64,000 nt of DNA from an uncultured Paracoccaceae bacterium (GTDB lineage Bacteria; Pseudomonadota; Alphaproteobacteria; Rhodobacterales; Rhodobacteraceae): assembly GCA_947493335.1 (NCBI GenBank), contig CANLQO010000007.1:1-64000 (forward strand). Direction: 5' to 3'. Both the position numbers and the translations under genes were made by a program. Position 1 is the first letter of the stretch. Each line of letters starts with the position of its first letter. Shown piece by piece: positions 33,944 to 41,958 of the stretch. The notes under the pieces are model-generated. The model did not search any database, was not told the origin of the DNA, and worked only from the letters and a program-made list of their open reading frames with translations.

Positions 33944-34443
33944 TATCGATCACTTGTTTTCATCTTAGCTTTGCTCTTTGAGAGCTCTTTTGTTGACGTC
34001 TCGCCGCATAGTAACCAGTCCGCAGTCATGTCCAAGGCGTTGAGGATGAGGCAAATTGTTTCGAGCGGAGGGCCTTTGCCCTCATGTTTGGGGTCTTCGA
34101 AGCGTCGAATTGTCAATTCCTTCACGTTCACCAGATCAGCAAGTTGCTTTCGCGACAATCCGGCATTCTTTCGACCCTCAATCAATCTTTTCTTCCAACC
34201 ATCCTCCATTGATAACTCGTCAAGCAAACCGACTTCTACTAGTAGGTCTTTCAGTTCATCAACAGTCCTGTGTCCTACATTTGGGAAGCGAAACCAGGCC
34301 TCTTCGCCCATCTCGGCCAATTGGCGTAGCGTGAGTTTTTCGCCATGAATCAGATTATACAATTTGGTGCTCAGAAATGGGTATTCCGCCTGCCGTCGTT
34401 CCCACTGAATTGGCGTCTCTACATCCATGTCTTTCGGCTTCAT
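33943..34443 (-). CDS. Xre-family regulator with an RNAP alpha-CTD-like domain
   Basis: 166 residues in two parts. Residues 35-75 (LTLRQLAEMGEEAWFRFPNVG, then HRTVDELKDLLVEVGL) resemble the helix-hairpin-helix C-terminal domain of the RNA polymerase alpha subunit. Residues 83-150 are an Xre helix-turn-helix (LIEGRKNAGLSRKQLADLVN ... LETICLILNALDM). The combination suggests a DNA-binding regulator with two DNA contacts. Start ATG 34443. It is a candidate regulator of the conjugation operons; the target is unknown. Confidence 0.75.
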   Translation of the reverse strand: MKPKDMDVETPIQWERRQAEYPFLSTKLYNLIHGEKLTLRQLAEMGEEAWFRFPNVGHRTVDELKDLLVEVGLLDELSMEDGWKKRLIEGRKNAGLSRKQLADLVNVKELTIRRFEDPKHEGKGPPLETICLILNALDMTADWLLCGETSTKELSKSKAKMKTSDR

Positions 34444-34543
34444 GGCTAAGTTTCTCCTAACAGGCGATGAGTTTTGTATGCTTCCTCATTCATGATTTCT
34501 TCAGTGGTCATCCCAATGAAGCTTGAATGGGCTATAGACCCTT

Positions 34544-34993
34544 TCATCTGCTGAGCTCCAACAAATCGATCCAAATGTGGACAGTTTCGTTCGAGACGGT
34601 GCGTCCGGTTCTTGTCTCCGTGGTCCAGCGGGAGACGATGGCAGCGATCCCTTCGGGATGGATGTTTTGCTTTTCGATCCTAAGGTAGTTCAATAAGTCC
34701 ACCACAAATTTGCCGACCTTCTCCTCGCAGCCCTCCAAGTCGGAGATCTCTAGCCCCCTCAAGAACCAGTTCAAGTCGATGGAAAACGCATCAGAAATCT
34801 CGATCAGCATATCTGCTGGCAGGGGTCGTTTTCCACTTTCGAAATCCTGATACATGCGGGTAGAGACGCCAAGCTTCTTGGCAAAAACCTCTTGAATCAT
34901 TCTGTGCCCGCCGCGAACGATCACAAGTCGCGCCGCTAAGGACTTACGGCGATCTAGGTTGGTCTCGATCAGTTTTTCGATTTCATGCCTCAT
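34544..34993 (-). CDS. Xre-family transcriptional regulator
   Basis: 149 residues. Helix-turn-helix at about 30-70: MIQEVFAKKLGVSTRMYQDF followed by ESGKRPLPADMLIEISDAF. The C-terminal half is helical and may dimerise or bind a ligand. It lies 100 bp upstream of the alpha-CTD-like regulator on the same strand, and 34444-34543 holds no gene. A second candidate for controlling plasmid functions. Confidence 0.78.
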   Translation of the reverse strand: MRHEIEKLIETNLDRRKSLAARLVIVRGGHRMIQEVFAKKLGVSTRMYQDFESGKRPLPADMLIEISDAFSIDLNWFLRGLEISDLEGCEEKVGKFVVDLLNYLRIEKQNIHPEGIAAIVSRWTTETRTGRTVSNETVHIWIDLLELSR

Positions 34994-35012
34994 GGTTTGT
35001 TTTCCCTCGGTC

Positions 35013-35348
35013 CTACATGATTTCTTCCGCGATCAACCCGATCACGCTTGCATAGGCCATTGACCCATCCGGCTGCTCTTCTCTCGCCAATGACTTCGCG
35101 ATCTCTTCTGGCCGATGCCCATGCTGCAGAAGAAGCGAAATCAGCACACAGGCGTCCTGAATCTGGAACTCCAAAGCCGAGCCGGATTTGAATCCTGCGG
35201 AGTAGAACACCTCGCGCGGGCGGTCTTGCTCCTTTGGGTCATATCCAACGGTCAGATGGATCGTGTGTCCGTCGCGGGTTTCGATGCGGCGGGTTTCGTT
35301 GAGGCGTCGCTTTGGCAGATTGTGCCTTGGATCAGGGGTGTCTTTCAT
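35013..35348 (-). CDS. TSCPD-domain protein
   Basis: 111 residues from ATG 35348 (an upstream in-frame start at 35405 reads poorly). The pattern REVFYSAGFKSGSALEFQIQ followed by DACVLISLLLQHGHRPEEIA matches the TSCPD domain found at the end of B12-dependent ribonucleotide reductases and as stand-alone phage/plasmid proteins. There is no reductase nearby. Role unknown. Confidence 0.7.
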   Translation of the reverse strand: MKDTPDPRHNLPKRRLNETRRIETRDGHTIHLTVGYDPKEQDRPREVFYSAGFKSGSALEFQIQDACVLISLLLQHGHRPEEIAKSLAREEQPDGSMAYASVIGLIAEEIM

Positions 35349-35401
35349 GTCGTTTTTGTCCGGTCCTGTTCGGTGTTTTCGGCTTGGTAGAAACAATGAT
35401 C

Positions 35402-35563
35402 TCAATGACCATTGCCTGGGCCTATGTCGTCATCAGGCGGAAGGCGCCCTAGATCCTGGGCGAGCTTCACACAGGCTTCGATTTCTTCAGCTGCAATGAC
35501 AAATGGGCCGAACTGCCCGTCTTCGAATGCCAGCCATGCGTCATTCTTGGGGTCCTCGGTCAT
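35402..35563 (-). CDS. Small acidic protein (53 aa)
   Basis: ATG 35563 with a strong AAAGGAG 5 bases upstream. The acidic product includes MTEDPKNDAWLAFEDGQFGP and AAEEIEACVKLAQDLG. Its start overlaps the stop of the upstream 300-aa gene by 4 bp, so translation is coupled. No family recognised. Confidence 0.65.
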   Translation of the reverse strand: MTEDPKNDAWLAFEDGQFGPFVIAAEEIEACVKLAQDLGRLPPDDDIGPGNGH

Positions 35564-36462
35564 AGGCACTCCTTTGCGATCTCTTGCGCCAGTGCGAGCA
35601 GTGGCTCATTGCGTTTGGCGCGGTCGGCTGGCGTGTTCATCAGTGCTTCGAACCGATCTGGTTGGAAGGTGATGGTGAAGCGGTGCAGGGTAGGGGCCTT
35701 GTCGGGATCATTGGTGTCCGTGAAGTCCTGGACGCGGACCTGCAGGGTCTCACTGAGATCGCCATCCTCATCGATCTCCGAGCGGTGATGTAGCGTCTGC
35801 ATCATGATGCAGTACCACCCGCTGCCCTTGATGAGGTTGCCCCAATTGTCGATCTCAGCTTGCGGCACGTTCTCTCGGATAGCCGCGGCCAGGTCCTCGT
35901 TTTGCCCGACGCGCTGTCTGAAGAGGTTCTCGGACTTTGCAAAATATCCAATCATCCAGGGCAGGTTCCGCAGATGCGCGCCTTGATAGAGAAAGCCTTT
36001 TGACTTGAACCAGCTTTCCAGCATCCGCCCGGCCAGCGCGTCGGAGATACGGAACCCGTAGTCATCCCGCAGGATCAGCACGATCCGGTCGAACTCCGCG
36101 ATCGCGGTGTCGATCAGCGTGTTCCCCATTGCGTCATAGGTGCGCCGGCTGTCCTTGGCATGGCGTATGCGCGATTGCTTGTAGGGACAGAACTGCATCG
36201 ACTGGGCATCAAAGGCAAAGCCGTCGATGGGCTTGCCGACATGACTGCCGTGCGGGCGAGGGGAGGTCTCAGTACGCCGATAGAGGCCCTTCAGTTGAAT
36301 CGGGTTGTCACAATAGGGACAAACGGCAAAGTGCCGATCATCGTCGCGGTGTGAGCCGGATTGGAACCATGGCGCGCGACGGCCGAGATGTTCTTCGACA
36401 CTCTCAATCGTCACCGGATAGATCCTCTGGCTCTTCGGAGCCGTTTTGAAGTAGACAACCAT
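35560..36462 (-). CDS. Hypothetical protein with CxxC zinc-like motif
   Basis: 300 residues from ATG 36462, preceded by AAGG; an open extension to 36552 is unlikely. Near residue 48 it has FAVCPYCDNPIQLKGLY, a likely zinc knuckle, with another Cys in QFCPYKQSRIRH. The remainder is a soluble mixed fold. Coupled to the 53-aa gene downstream and overlapping the 88-aa gene upstream. I do not know its function. Confidence 0.65.
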   Translation of the reverse strand: MVVYFKTAPKSQRIYPVTIESVEEHLGRRAPWFQSGSHRDDDRHFAVCPYCDNPIQLKGLYRRTETSPRPHGSHVGKPIDGFAFDAQSMQFCPYKQSRIRHAKDSRRTYDAMGNTLIDTAIAEFDRIVLILRDDYGFRISDALAGRMLESWFKSKGFLYQGAHLRNLPWMIGYFAKSENLFRQRVGQNEDLAAAIRENVPQAEIDNWGNLIKGSGWYCIMMQTLHHRSEIDEDGDLSETLQVRVQDFTDTNDPDKAPTLHRFTITFQPDRFEALMNTPADRAKRNEPLLALAQEIAKECL

Positions 36463-36670
36463 CGCCTTGATCCGTGCGGGCCCACCAATGGGCTGAGCGA
36501 AGCTTAGCAATGCCGATGGTTTCTGCGAAGCGCTGAGCGCGCAGAATGTCATCGAGGGTCAGATGAACCCGTTCGCCAGATGGCAATCCAAAAGCGAAGG
36601 ACAAGACGCCTCCGGGGCAATCATGCGCTTCGATCAACCGTGCGACGGGTGGTGTTGGGGCTGCCGGCAT
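36404..36670 (-). CDS. Small hypothetical protein (88 aa)
   Basis: 88 residues from ATG 36670; the longer open frame from 36781 overlaps the next gene and looks non-coding. Contains FAFGLPSGERVHLTLDDILR and ends very acidic (EEPEDLSGDD). Soluble. Overlaps the 300-aa gene by about 60 bp, which suggests a dense, phage-like gene arrangement. Confidence 0.5.
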   Translation of the reverse strand: MPAAPTPPVARLIEAHDCPGGVLSFAFGLPSGERVHLTLDDILRAQRFAETIGIAKLRSAHWWARTDQGDGCLLQNGSEEPEDLSGDD

Positions 36671-36677
36671 TGTCTCT

Positions 36678-36956
36678 TCAGCCCAAGCTGAGACTGGAAA
36701 GATTGTCAGCTGCTGGATGCAGCGTGTTGGCATCGATGCCGGGCATGTTGTCTTCGGCCAGGGCCACCACGTCTTCTTCATCCAACGCGAAGAGGAGCTC
36801 GATGATCACGAGCACATAACTGCGGTGCAGCGCAGTCTCGCCCAGAACAAGGGATTTGAACTGGCTCTTGCGGTAGCGCGAGAGGATCTGACCGCGTTCC
36901 TTCTCGGACCTCGTCAGGAGCGCTAAGGCTTCAAACCGGTTGAGTTTATGTCCCAT
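36678..36956 (-). CDS. Small hypothetical protein (92 aa)
   Basis: 92 residues from ATG 36956, whose first bases overlap the stop of the upstream acyltransferase-like gene. Helical and soluble: NRFEALALLTRSEKERGQIL, then LFALDEEDVVALAEDNMPG. Co-transcribed with its neighbours. Family unknown. Confidence 0.6.
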   Translation of the reverse strand: MGHKLNRFEALALLTRSEKERGQILSRYRKSQFKSLVLGETALHRSYVLVIIELLFALDEEDVVALAEDNMPGIDANTLHPAADNLSSLSLG

Positions 36957-38197
36957 CACCACGCTCCTTGTGCGGTCGAGAGTGGATGTTCTCCAACATC
37001 CGAGACCTTGATTACCGGCAACCCGGTCTCGATCTCGCGTGCCCTGATGTGACGCGCCATGAGAGATGAGCCAACGGGTTGCCAGAACCCGGTTTCTGCG
37101 GCGAGGACAAAGATTGCGGAGACATCGCGGTGTGTAAAACCCCGAACCGGAAACGCCGCCTCATAACAGATCAACGCAAGGATGCTGGTGCCGTCCTCCA
37201 AGGTGATCGGTGCCTGTTGCTCGGACACCTGTTGCAGGCGGCTGGTCGGCCAGAGCGCACTTTCGATGGCAGGCACCAACCGCTCTTTGCTGGACACCTG
37301 AACGTCGCCGGCCTTGTCGACATAGATGGCTCCGTTGCGCATCTCGCCCCTGTCGGAGTCGTAAAACGTCATCCCGAATAGCACTGGACGCGCTGCCTCG
37401 GGGATTTGTTCAACAGCGCTTTCAATGCGGATTGTGTTGGTGACGGCGTTCTCGGGCCAGACACGCAAATCAGCTTCCTTCGCGGTGCTGTCAGCAAGCA
37501 GCGCCTCAAACGCCTCGGCTGACCCCGCTGGCGTCCACTTCTGGATCGGATCAGGGGTGATGGATGCGGCATGGAAAGTGGGACCCGTGTAATCTGGCGT
37601 TGTGACACCGGGCACCGCGATTGCAACGAGGGCGACGGGCAGGAGCGCCGCAAATCCACGCACCTCAAGAAAGCTGAGACCTGCACAGGCAGCTGCGATC
37701 AAAGCCGTTGCGCCGTAGACGCCGATGGCGGCGATGATCCATTCTGCCCCTGAACCGACGGCGGCCAATCCAATGGGCGCAAGCGAAAACCCCAGCGCCA
37801 TGGCGATGAGTTCAGACAGTGCCAAGCTGGTCGCGAAGCTTGGAACAAACGGCATCCGCAGACCCTGCATTAGCAGGAGAGCTGGCAGTCCATAGAAGAC
37901 GCCTCCGGCCAAGGGCAAACCGATGAGAAAGAGTATCGTCTCGGATGCGGTGTGTGCTGCTGGCAGAACCCAGAGACCTGTAGTCAACACATAGGCCGCA
38001 CCCCATGCACCAATGGCGCCAGGTCCGGTGCGTCGGGTCACACAGGCCAACGTGAGAAGCGATGTCAGCACAGCGATTTCGAAATCGAGCAAGAGCCCAA
38101 GCCCGGCAATGATGCCAAGCGGCATACCGGCTAGCGAAGCCGGAACAGAAAGACGCCGCCCGAAGGCGGCGTCGCGAACCTGATCTAATGCTACCAT
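36956..38197 (-). CDS. Lnt-like nitrilase-fold membrane protein, TraB of Ti type
   Basis: 413 residues from ATG 38197. Residues 15-205 contain several membrane segments (LAGMPLGIIAGLGLLLDFEI, AALLPVALVAIAVPG). The C-terminal CN-hydrolase domain keeps the Glu-Lys-Cys triad: WPENAV, SSKERLVP and LICYEAAFP. This layout matches apolipoprotein N-acyltransferase and the TraB conjugation proteins of Ti/rhizobial plasmids. It may acylate a plasmid-encoded lipoprotein; a lipoprotein gene lies directly upstream in the operon. An exact copy of an origin iteron lies within this gene at 37128-37146. Confidence 0.8.
   Translation of the reverse strand: MVALDQVRDAAFGRRLSVPASLAGMPLGIIAGLGLLLDFEIAVLTSLLTLACVTRRTGPGAIGAWGAAYVLTTGLWVLPAAHTASETILFLIGLPLAGGVFYGLPALLLMQGLRMPFVPSFATSLALSELIAMALGFSLAPIGLAAVGSGAEWIIAAIGVYGATALIAAACAGLSFLEVRGFAALLPVALVAIAVPGVTTPDYTGPTFHAASITPDPIQKWTPAGSAEAFEALLADSTAKEADLRVWPENAVTNTIRIESAVEQIPEAARPVLFGMTFYDSDRGEMRNGAIYVDKAGDVQVSSKERLVPAIESALWPTSRLQQVSEQQAPITLEDGTSILALICYEAAFPVRGFTHRDVSAIFVLAAETGFWQPVGSSLMARHIRAREIETGLPVIKVSDVGEHPLSTAQGAW
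37128..37146 (+). repeat. Isolated iteron copy inside a coding region
   Basis: CGGTGTGTAAAACCCCGAA is identical over 19 bp to the iteron at 9274-9292 in the origin. It lies within the Lnt-like gene, where it encodes part of VRGFTHR on the opposite strand. A 19-bp match is not expected by chance in 64 kb, so it is likely a functional or recently acquired RepA site about 28 kb from the origin. Confidence 0.8.
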
Positions 38198-38622
38198 GAA
38201 TCGACGCTTCCCGGGCAGAAGTCGCTGATCTGAACCTGTCCGATCTTGCGGGACTCGAAACGCCGATAGATCCCGGACCCCCAACCATCATTGTAGAGCT
38301 TCAGATGCAGCGCATGGCTTTGGCGGAATGGCGTGCCTTCGGCGGCAAGCTGATTGCCCGCGTTGTCAAAGACCGGACCAAGTGTGCGCTCCTGTGTGGA
38401 CAGACATACCATGTATTCTTCGCTGTCGAAAAACATCGGGACCCGGTGCAGCTGGCCGATCTGCAAGGCCGTTGGCGGTTTGCCATAGGTCTTCTGATGC
38501 GCGAGACGCGCGACGCGCTCAATCTCTGTTGCTGGCGGTGGATCGCCCAAAGGCTGGTTTGTCATGCAGGCTGACAATGATAGCGCCGCAACAACGGCGC
38601 TTAACATACTGACTTTGCTCAT
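38191..38622 (-). CDS. Lipoprotein of the conjugation region
   Basis: 143 residues with a lipoprotein signal peptide (MSKVSMLSAVVAALSLSAC), Cys 19 being the likely lipidated residue. The mature part contains ALQIGQLHRVPMFFDSEEYM and a C-terminal ISDFCPGSVDSW. It overlaps the Lnt-like gene by 7 bp. In Ti plasmids TraB is likewise followed by a small exported protein, TraH, but similarity is not clear. Function unknown. Confidence 0.7.
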   Translation of the reverse strand: MSKVSMLSAVVAALSLSACMTNQPLGDPPPATEIERVARLAHQKTYGKPPTALQIGQLHRVPMFFDSEEYMVCLSTQERTLGPVFDNAGNQLAAEGTPFRQSHALHLKLYNDGWGSGIYRRFESRKIGQVQISDFCPGSVDSW

Positions 38623-38693
38623 GATATCCGCTCCATTTGCAGTTTATTTGACATAATTTCCATTACCGGACTCTGTGACCGGTTTGATGCCGA

Positions 38694-38723
38694 GGGGCCG
38701 AATACTGCGGATATATCGGCCCC
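38694..38723 (-). terminator. Hairpin between the dsbA-like gene and the lipoprotein
   Basis: GGGGCCGA (38694-38701) and TCGGCCCC (38716-38723) are perfect 8-bp arms with a 14-base loop. It lies 47 bp after the stop of the DsbA-like gene on the minus strand. No T-run follows, so termination would be inefficient or factor-assisted. Confidence 0.4.
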
Positions 38724-38769
38724 CCGGTGTTTCCCCCGCCCAGGTTCATAAGCGTGGGAAACCTGCTCG

Positions 38770-39525
38770 CTACTGGTTCTTGCCGTCCGCAGTGGCCGTC
38801 TTCAGAGCAGATTCCGTGAGTTCATCAGCGGCAACGAAGCCGCGGTGGATACGTGTACGTGTGATGAAACCCGGCGTCCCAGTAATGTTGAGACGCCGGG
38901 CCAGCTCGCGAGTGGTCGTCAGATGGTCATCGATCTGGGGGTCATCAGCAGCTTCACGAAGTGCGTCTGGATCGAATCCCATGGCCGCGAGAAATCCATC
39001 AAGGTTTTGCATGGCGAGTGCGCCGCCTTCGAGCAAAGCGCGATTGATCTCTAGGTATTTTTCTTCGCCGTAGATCAGCTTCGCGGCGTAAGCCAATCGA
39101 GCCGCTTCCACACTGCTATCGCCGAGAATTGGGAGCTGCAAAACCTTCAAAACAACCGTTTCGTTTGCCTCAAGAACTGCCAGAACTTCTTCCTCCGCGC
39201 GACGGCAATAGGAACAGTTGTAGTCGACGAACTCGATCATGACCGGGGTCCCCTGCCCCAGTTCCTGATCTACGTCACCAAATAGCATTTCCGAGACAGC
39301 ATCCAGGACAGCCGCATCCTTCTGAGCCTGTCGTTCATCGTTTTGCCGTTCGAGAATCGCAAAAACCTCCAGAACAATCTCCGGGTTACGAAGGAGTGCG
39401 TCCCGAACTTGTTCGTCAAATGCCTCTGATGGACCGACCCTTGTTTCTGCCTCTACGGCGATCGGCAAGGTTGACCATGCAAGGATGACAAGGACTGCCA
39501 TTTTTGTTAGGGACGTTTTGCACAT
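38770..39525 (-). CDS. DsbA-family thiol-disulfide oxidoreductase
   Basis: 251 residues from ATG 39525 (ATG 39501 is possible). The signal peptide covers about residues 9-26 (VLVILAWSTLPIAVEA). Active site C104-S-Y-C107 in EFVDYNCSYCRRAEEE, and the cis-proline loop GTPGFITRTRIHRGFV (partly quoted). It is a periplasmic oxidase or isomerase, probably serving the Cys-rich TraU/TraN proteins. It diverges from traD. The start codon lies in the first 18-bp repeat unit, so the array overlaps its translation start. Confidence 0.88.
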   Translation of the reverse strand: MCKTSLTKMAVLVILAWSTLPIAVEAETRVGPSEAFDEQVRDALLRNPEIVLEVFAILERQNDERQAQKDAAVLDAVSEMLFGDVDQELGQGTPVMIEFVDYNCSYCRRAEEEVLAVLEANETVVLKVLQLPILGDSSVEAARLAYAAKLIYGEEKYLEINRALLEGGALAMQNLDGFLAAMGFDPDALREAADDPQIDDHLTTTRELARRLNITGTPGFITRTRIHRGFVAADELTESALKTATADGKNQ

Positions 39526-39587
39526 TTGAACCGATCCGCAATTTTAGAATGTTTTGCAACCTTGAGACGTTTCGTGCAGTTTTGCAA
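39506..39587 (-). repeat. Second 18-bp repeat array, at the traD/dsbA-like divergence
   Basis: GTTTTGCAC (39515), GATCCGCAA (39533), GTTTTGCAA (39551) and GTTTCGTGC (39569) lie exactly 18 bp apart, and a further GTTTTGCAA begins at 39579. Read on the minus strand they give the TTGCAAAAC units seen upstream of traA. The array fills the gap between the divergent genes and probably controls both. Confidence 0.65.
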
Positions 39588-39614
39588 TAGGCTTGTACTG
39601 CGGAGCAAAAACAC

Positions 39615-41954
39615 ATGTCGAGAAAAGCGCAATCGGACCTCTTTATCCGGGGGGGACAAACCACACAGCACTGGCTCAGAATGGCCGCTCAAGTGTTCAA
39701 GGGCGCGACGGCTGCCGCAGCTGCTGTGTTCTTTCTGACTTATGGCTCGCTTTGCCTGAGCTATTATGAGGTTCCGAAGGTCCAGATGACATGGGCGCAT
39801 TATGTTGCGACCTTCTTTGTCGAAAGTCGCGGCATTCCGGATAGACCCGTTCGATTCCCGCTGGAGGACGGTTCGTGGGTCACACGCACCGCTGAGGACA
39901 TCTATCTTGATCGAGGCCTGCAACGCTTGTCAGCGGACTACCATGCCAGAGCGACCGAATTTGCATGGTTCTCTGCCATACCAACTGTGCTCGCCTACTT
40001 CGTGGTATGCATCATTTTCTGGATCGCAGGACGCAGGCTTGACGGTGATGACCATGTTAGGGGGACTTATCTGGTCTCAGCTAAAGATCTGAAGAAGTGG
40101 TCGGCGCGGAAATGGAAGGCGTATGAGAAACGCTTCGGAGCGAATTTCAAAACCGGTCCACGTTACACAATCGCAGATATCCCATTCCCTCCCAATGCCG
40201 TTGAAGCGCAGACTGCCATTGCCGGTACAGTCGGCACCGGTAAATCAAACGCTATCAAAGAGCTTCTTGCTGGCGTTCGCGCCAATAAGGGTCGCGCAAT
40301 CATCTATGACCGTATGGGTGCCCTGATCCGGGATTTCTACGATCCGGAACGCGACATCATCATCAATCCGTTTGATCAACGATCTTTGTCCTGGTCTCCG
40401 TTCAACGAGGCAGAGCGGCCAGAGATTTTCACCCAAATGGCGGAGGTTTTGATCCCTGATCGGACAGGATCGTCTGATCCCTTTTGGTCGCAAGCGGCAC
40501 GGCTGGTGTTTGACTATGCAGCTCGCAAGCTGCTTTCGCAGGGCAAGACGACAAACAAGGATCTCCGCGAAGCTATTCTCAATATCCCAACGGACGAGCT
40601 GGCTTTCCTCTTGAATGACAGCCCGGGCAAGCATGTCCTGAACAGCGATATTGCCAAGACCGCCGGGTCGATCCGCGCAAACCTCGTCGCAGAGTTGCGG
40701 TTTTTAGAGTTCCTGCGCGACGATGCGGAAGCCTTTTCCATCCGCGACTGGATCAAGAACGCGGATGAGGGCTTCGTCTTTCTGTCGGGTGACGCAGAGC
40801 GCGCGGCAGCCACCCGCAACATCATCTCCACTCTCTTTGAGATTGGCGCCAACGCGCTGATGACCTGTGAAGAAAGCCACGATCCACGAGTCTGGTTCTT
40901 CATGGATGAGGTCCCAACGCTCAACCGCATGCCGTTTCTGCCAAAGTCGCTCGCAGAAATCCGTCAGTTCGGCGGGGCATTTGTGGTGGGCTACCAGGTC
41001 TATGCGCAGCTTGAAGATACATATGGTGACAAGGCGGCCCAGACTATTGCGGGCAACCTGAACAACAGGATCGTTTTGAACACCCCTGACGCCGACACCG
41101 CCGAGCGGTTCTCGAAGTCGCTTGGCTCTGAAGACGTCGAAGAAAAGCGCGAAAGCATGACCGTGGGTGCGCATGAAGCCCGTGATGGTGTCGGGTTCTC
41201 ACAACAGCGGGTCGAGCGACGCATTGTGACCGCCTCGCAGATCCAGTCCCTGCCCCAGTTCGAAGGCTACATTCGGTTTGCTTATGATGCACCGACGGCC
41301 TTCGTGACCTTTGATCCCTTCAAAGTCGATCTGGGCCGTGAAGAGATCAAGGGGTTCATGCCCTATCTGGGCAATGGCATGGCCGTTGGCTCAATGGATG
41401 AGGGCGCGGCTGCGGCCTCTCATGCCCAAGGCGAACAGCCGGATCGGGTCCCATTTGTTGCGCGCGACGCAGCGGAGAAAGAAGCGGAGTACCAGATTTG
41501 GCTTGCCGGGAAGGTCGCGCAAGGCATCGAATGTGCCAACGATGAAAACTGGCAGGACTTCTATCGCCAAGCCTACTTTGATGGCCGTTCAGCGGGGAAA
41601 AACCCGGCTGACATCAAGCTTCCTTATAAGCCCAGCTTCACAATGAACAGCCCTTCGAACGTCCCGCATGTGGCGGATGCGATCTTTGGACCGGCGACCC
41701 GCTTGGCTGATGCCTTGGGTGTCACCGAAGCGGCCATTCAGAAGCCAGACCAAAAACCGGAACGCAATCCTTCGGCCGAAACGGATGCCGTGTCCGCTGA
41801 CGCCGCTGTGTCCCCTTCCTTTGAAAAATCCAGAGAGCCGGATCTGTTTGAAGCTGCCGCTGAGTCCGCTCGGGCGCACAGGGACGCGGCTGAACGTAAT
41901 CGCAAGCGCCATCGCGGTGGCTTGGATGGTTGGACCCACCTAAACGGAGAATAG
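39615..41954 (+). CDS. traD: Type IV coupling protein TraD
   Basis: 779 residues from ATG 39615. Two membrane segments near the N-terminus (about 24-48 and 108-136). Walker A GTVGTGKSN near residue 204 and Walker B WFFMDEVP near 427, followed by AEIRQFGGAFVVGYQVYAQ typical of TraD/VirD4. The C-terminal 130 residues are charged and probably contact the relaxosome. The protein links the relaxase-DNA complex to the channel. It is followed after 4 bp by the relaxase gene. Confidence 0.94.
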   Translation: MSRKAQSDLFIRGGQTTQHWLRMAAQVFKGATAAAAAVFFLTYGSLCLSYYEVPKVQMTWAHYVATFFVESRGIPDRPVRFPLEDGSWVTRTAEDIYLDRGLQRLSADYHARATEFAWFSAIPTVLAYFVVCIIFWIAGRRLDGDDHVRGTYLVSAKDLKKWSARKWKAYEKRFGANFKTGPRYTIADIPFPPNAVEAQTAIAGTVGTGKSNAIKELLAGVRANKGRAIIYDRMGALIRDFYDPERDIIINPFDQRSLSWSPFNEAERPEIFTQMAEVLIPDRTGSSDPFWSQAARLVFDYAARKLLSQGKTTNKDLREAILNIPTDELAFLLNDSPGKHVLNSDIAKTAGSIRANLVAELRFLEFLRDDAEAFSIRDWIKNADEGFVFLSGDAERAAATRNIISTLFEIGANALMTCEESHDPRVWFFMDEVPTLNRMPFLPKSLAEIRQFGGAFVVGYQVYAQLEDTYGDKAAQTIAGNLNNRIVLNTPDADTAERFSKSLGSEDVEEKRESMTVGAHEARDGVGFSQQRVERRIVTASQIQSLPQFEGYIRFAYDAPTAFVTFDPFKVDLGREEIKGFMPYLGNGMAVGSMDEGAAAASHAQGEQPDRVPFVARDAAEKEAEYQIWLAGKVAQGIECANDENWQDFYRQAYFDGRSAGKNPADIKLPYKPSFTMNSPSNVPHVADAIFGPATRLADALGVTEAAIQKPDQKPERNPSAETDAVSADAAVSPSFEKSREPDLFEAAAESARAHRDAAERNRKRHRGGLDGWTHLNGE

Positions 41955-41958
41955 AGAA

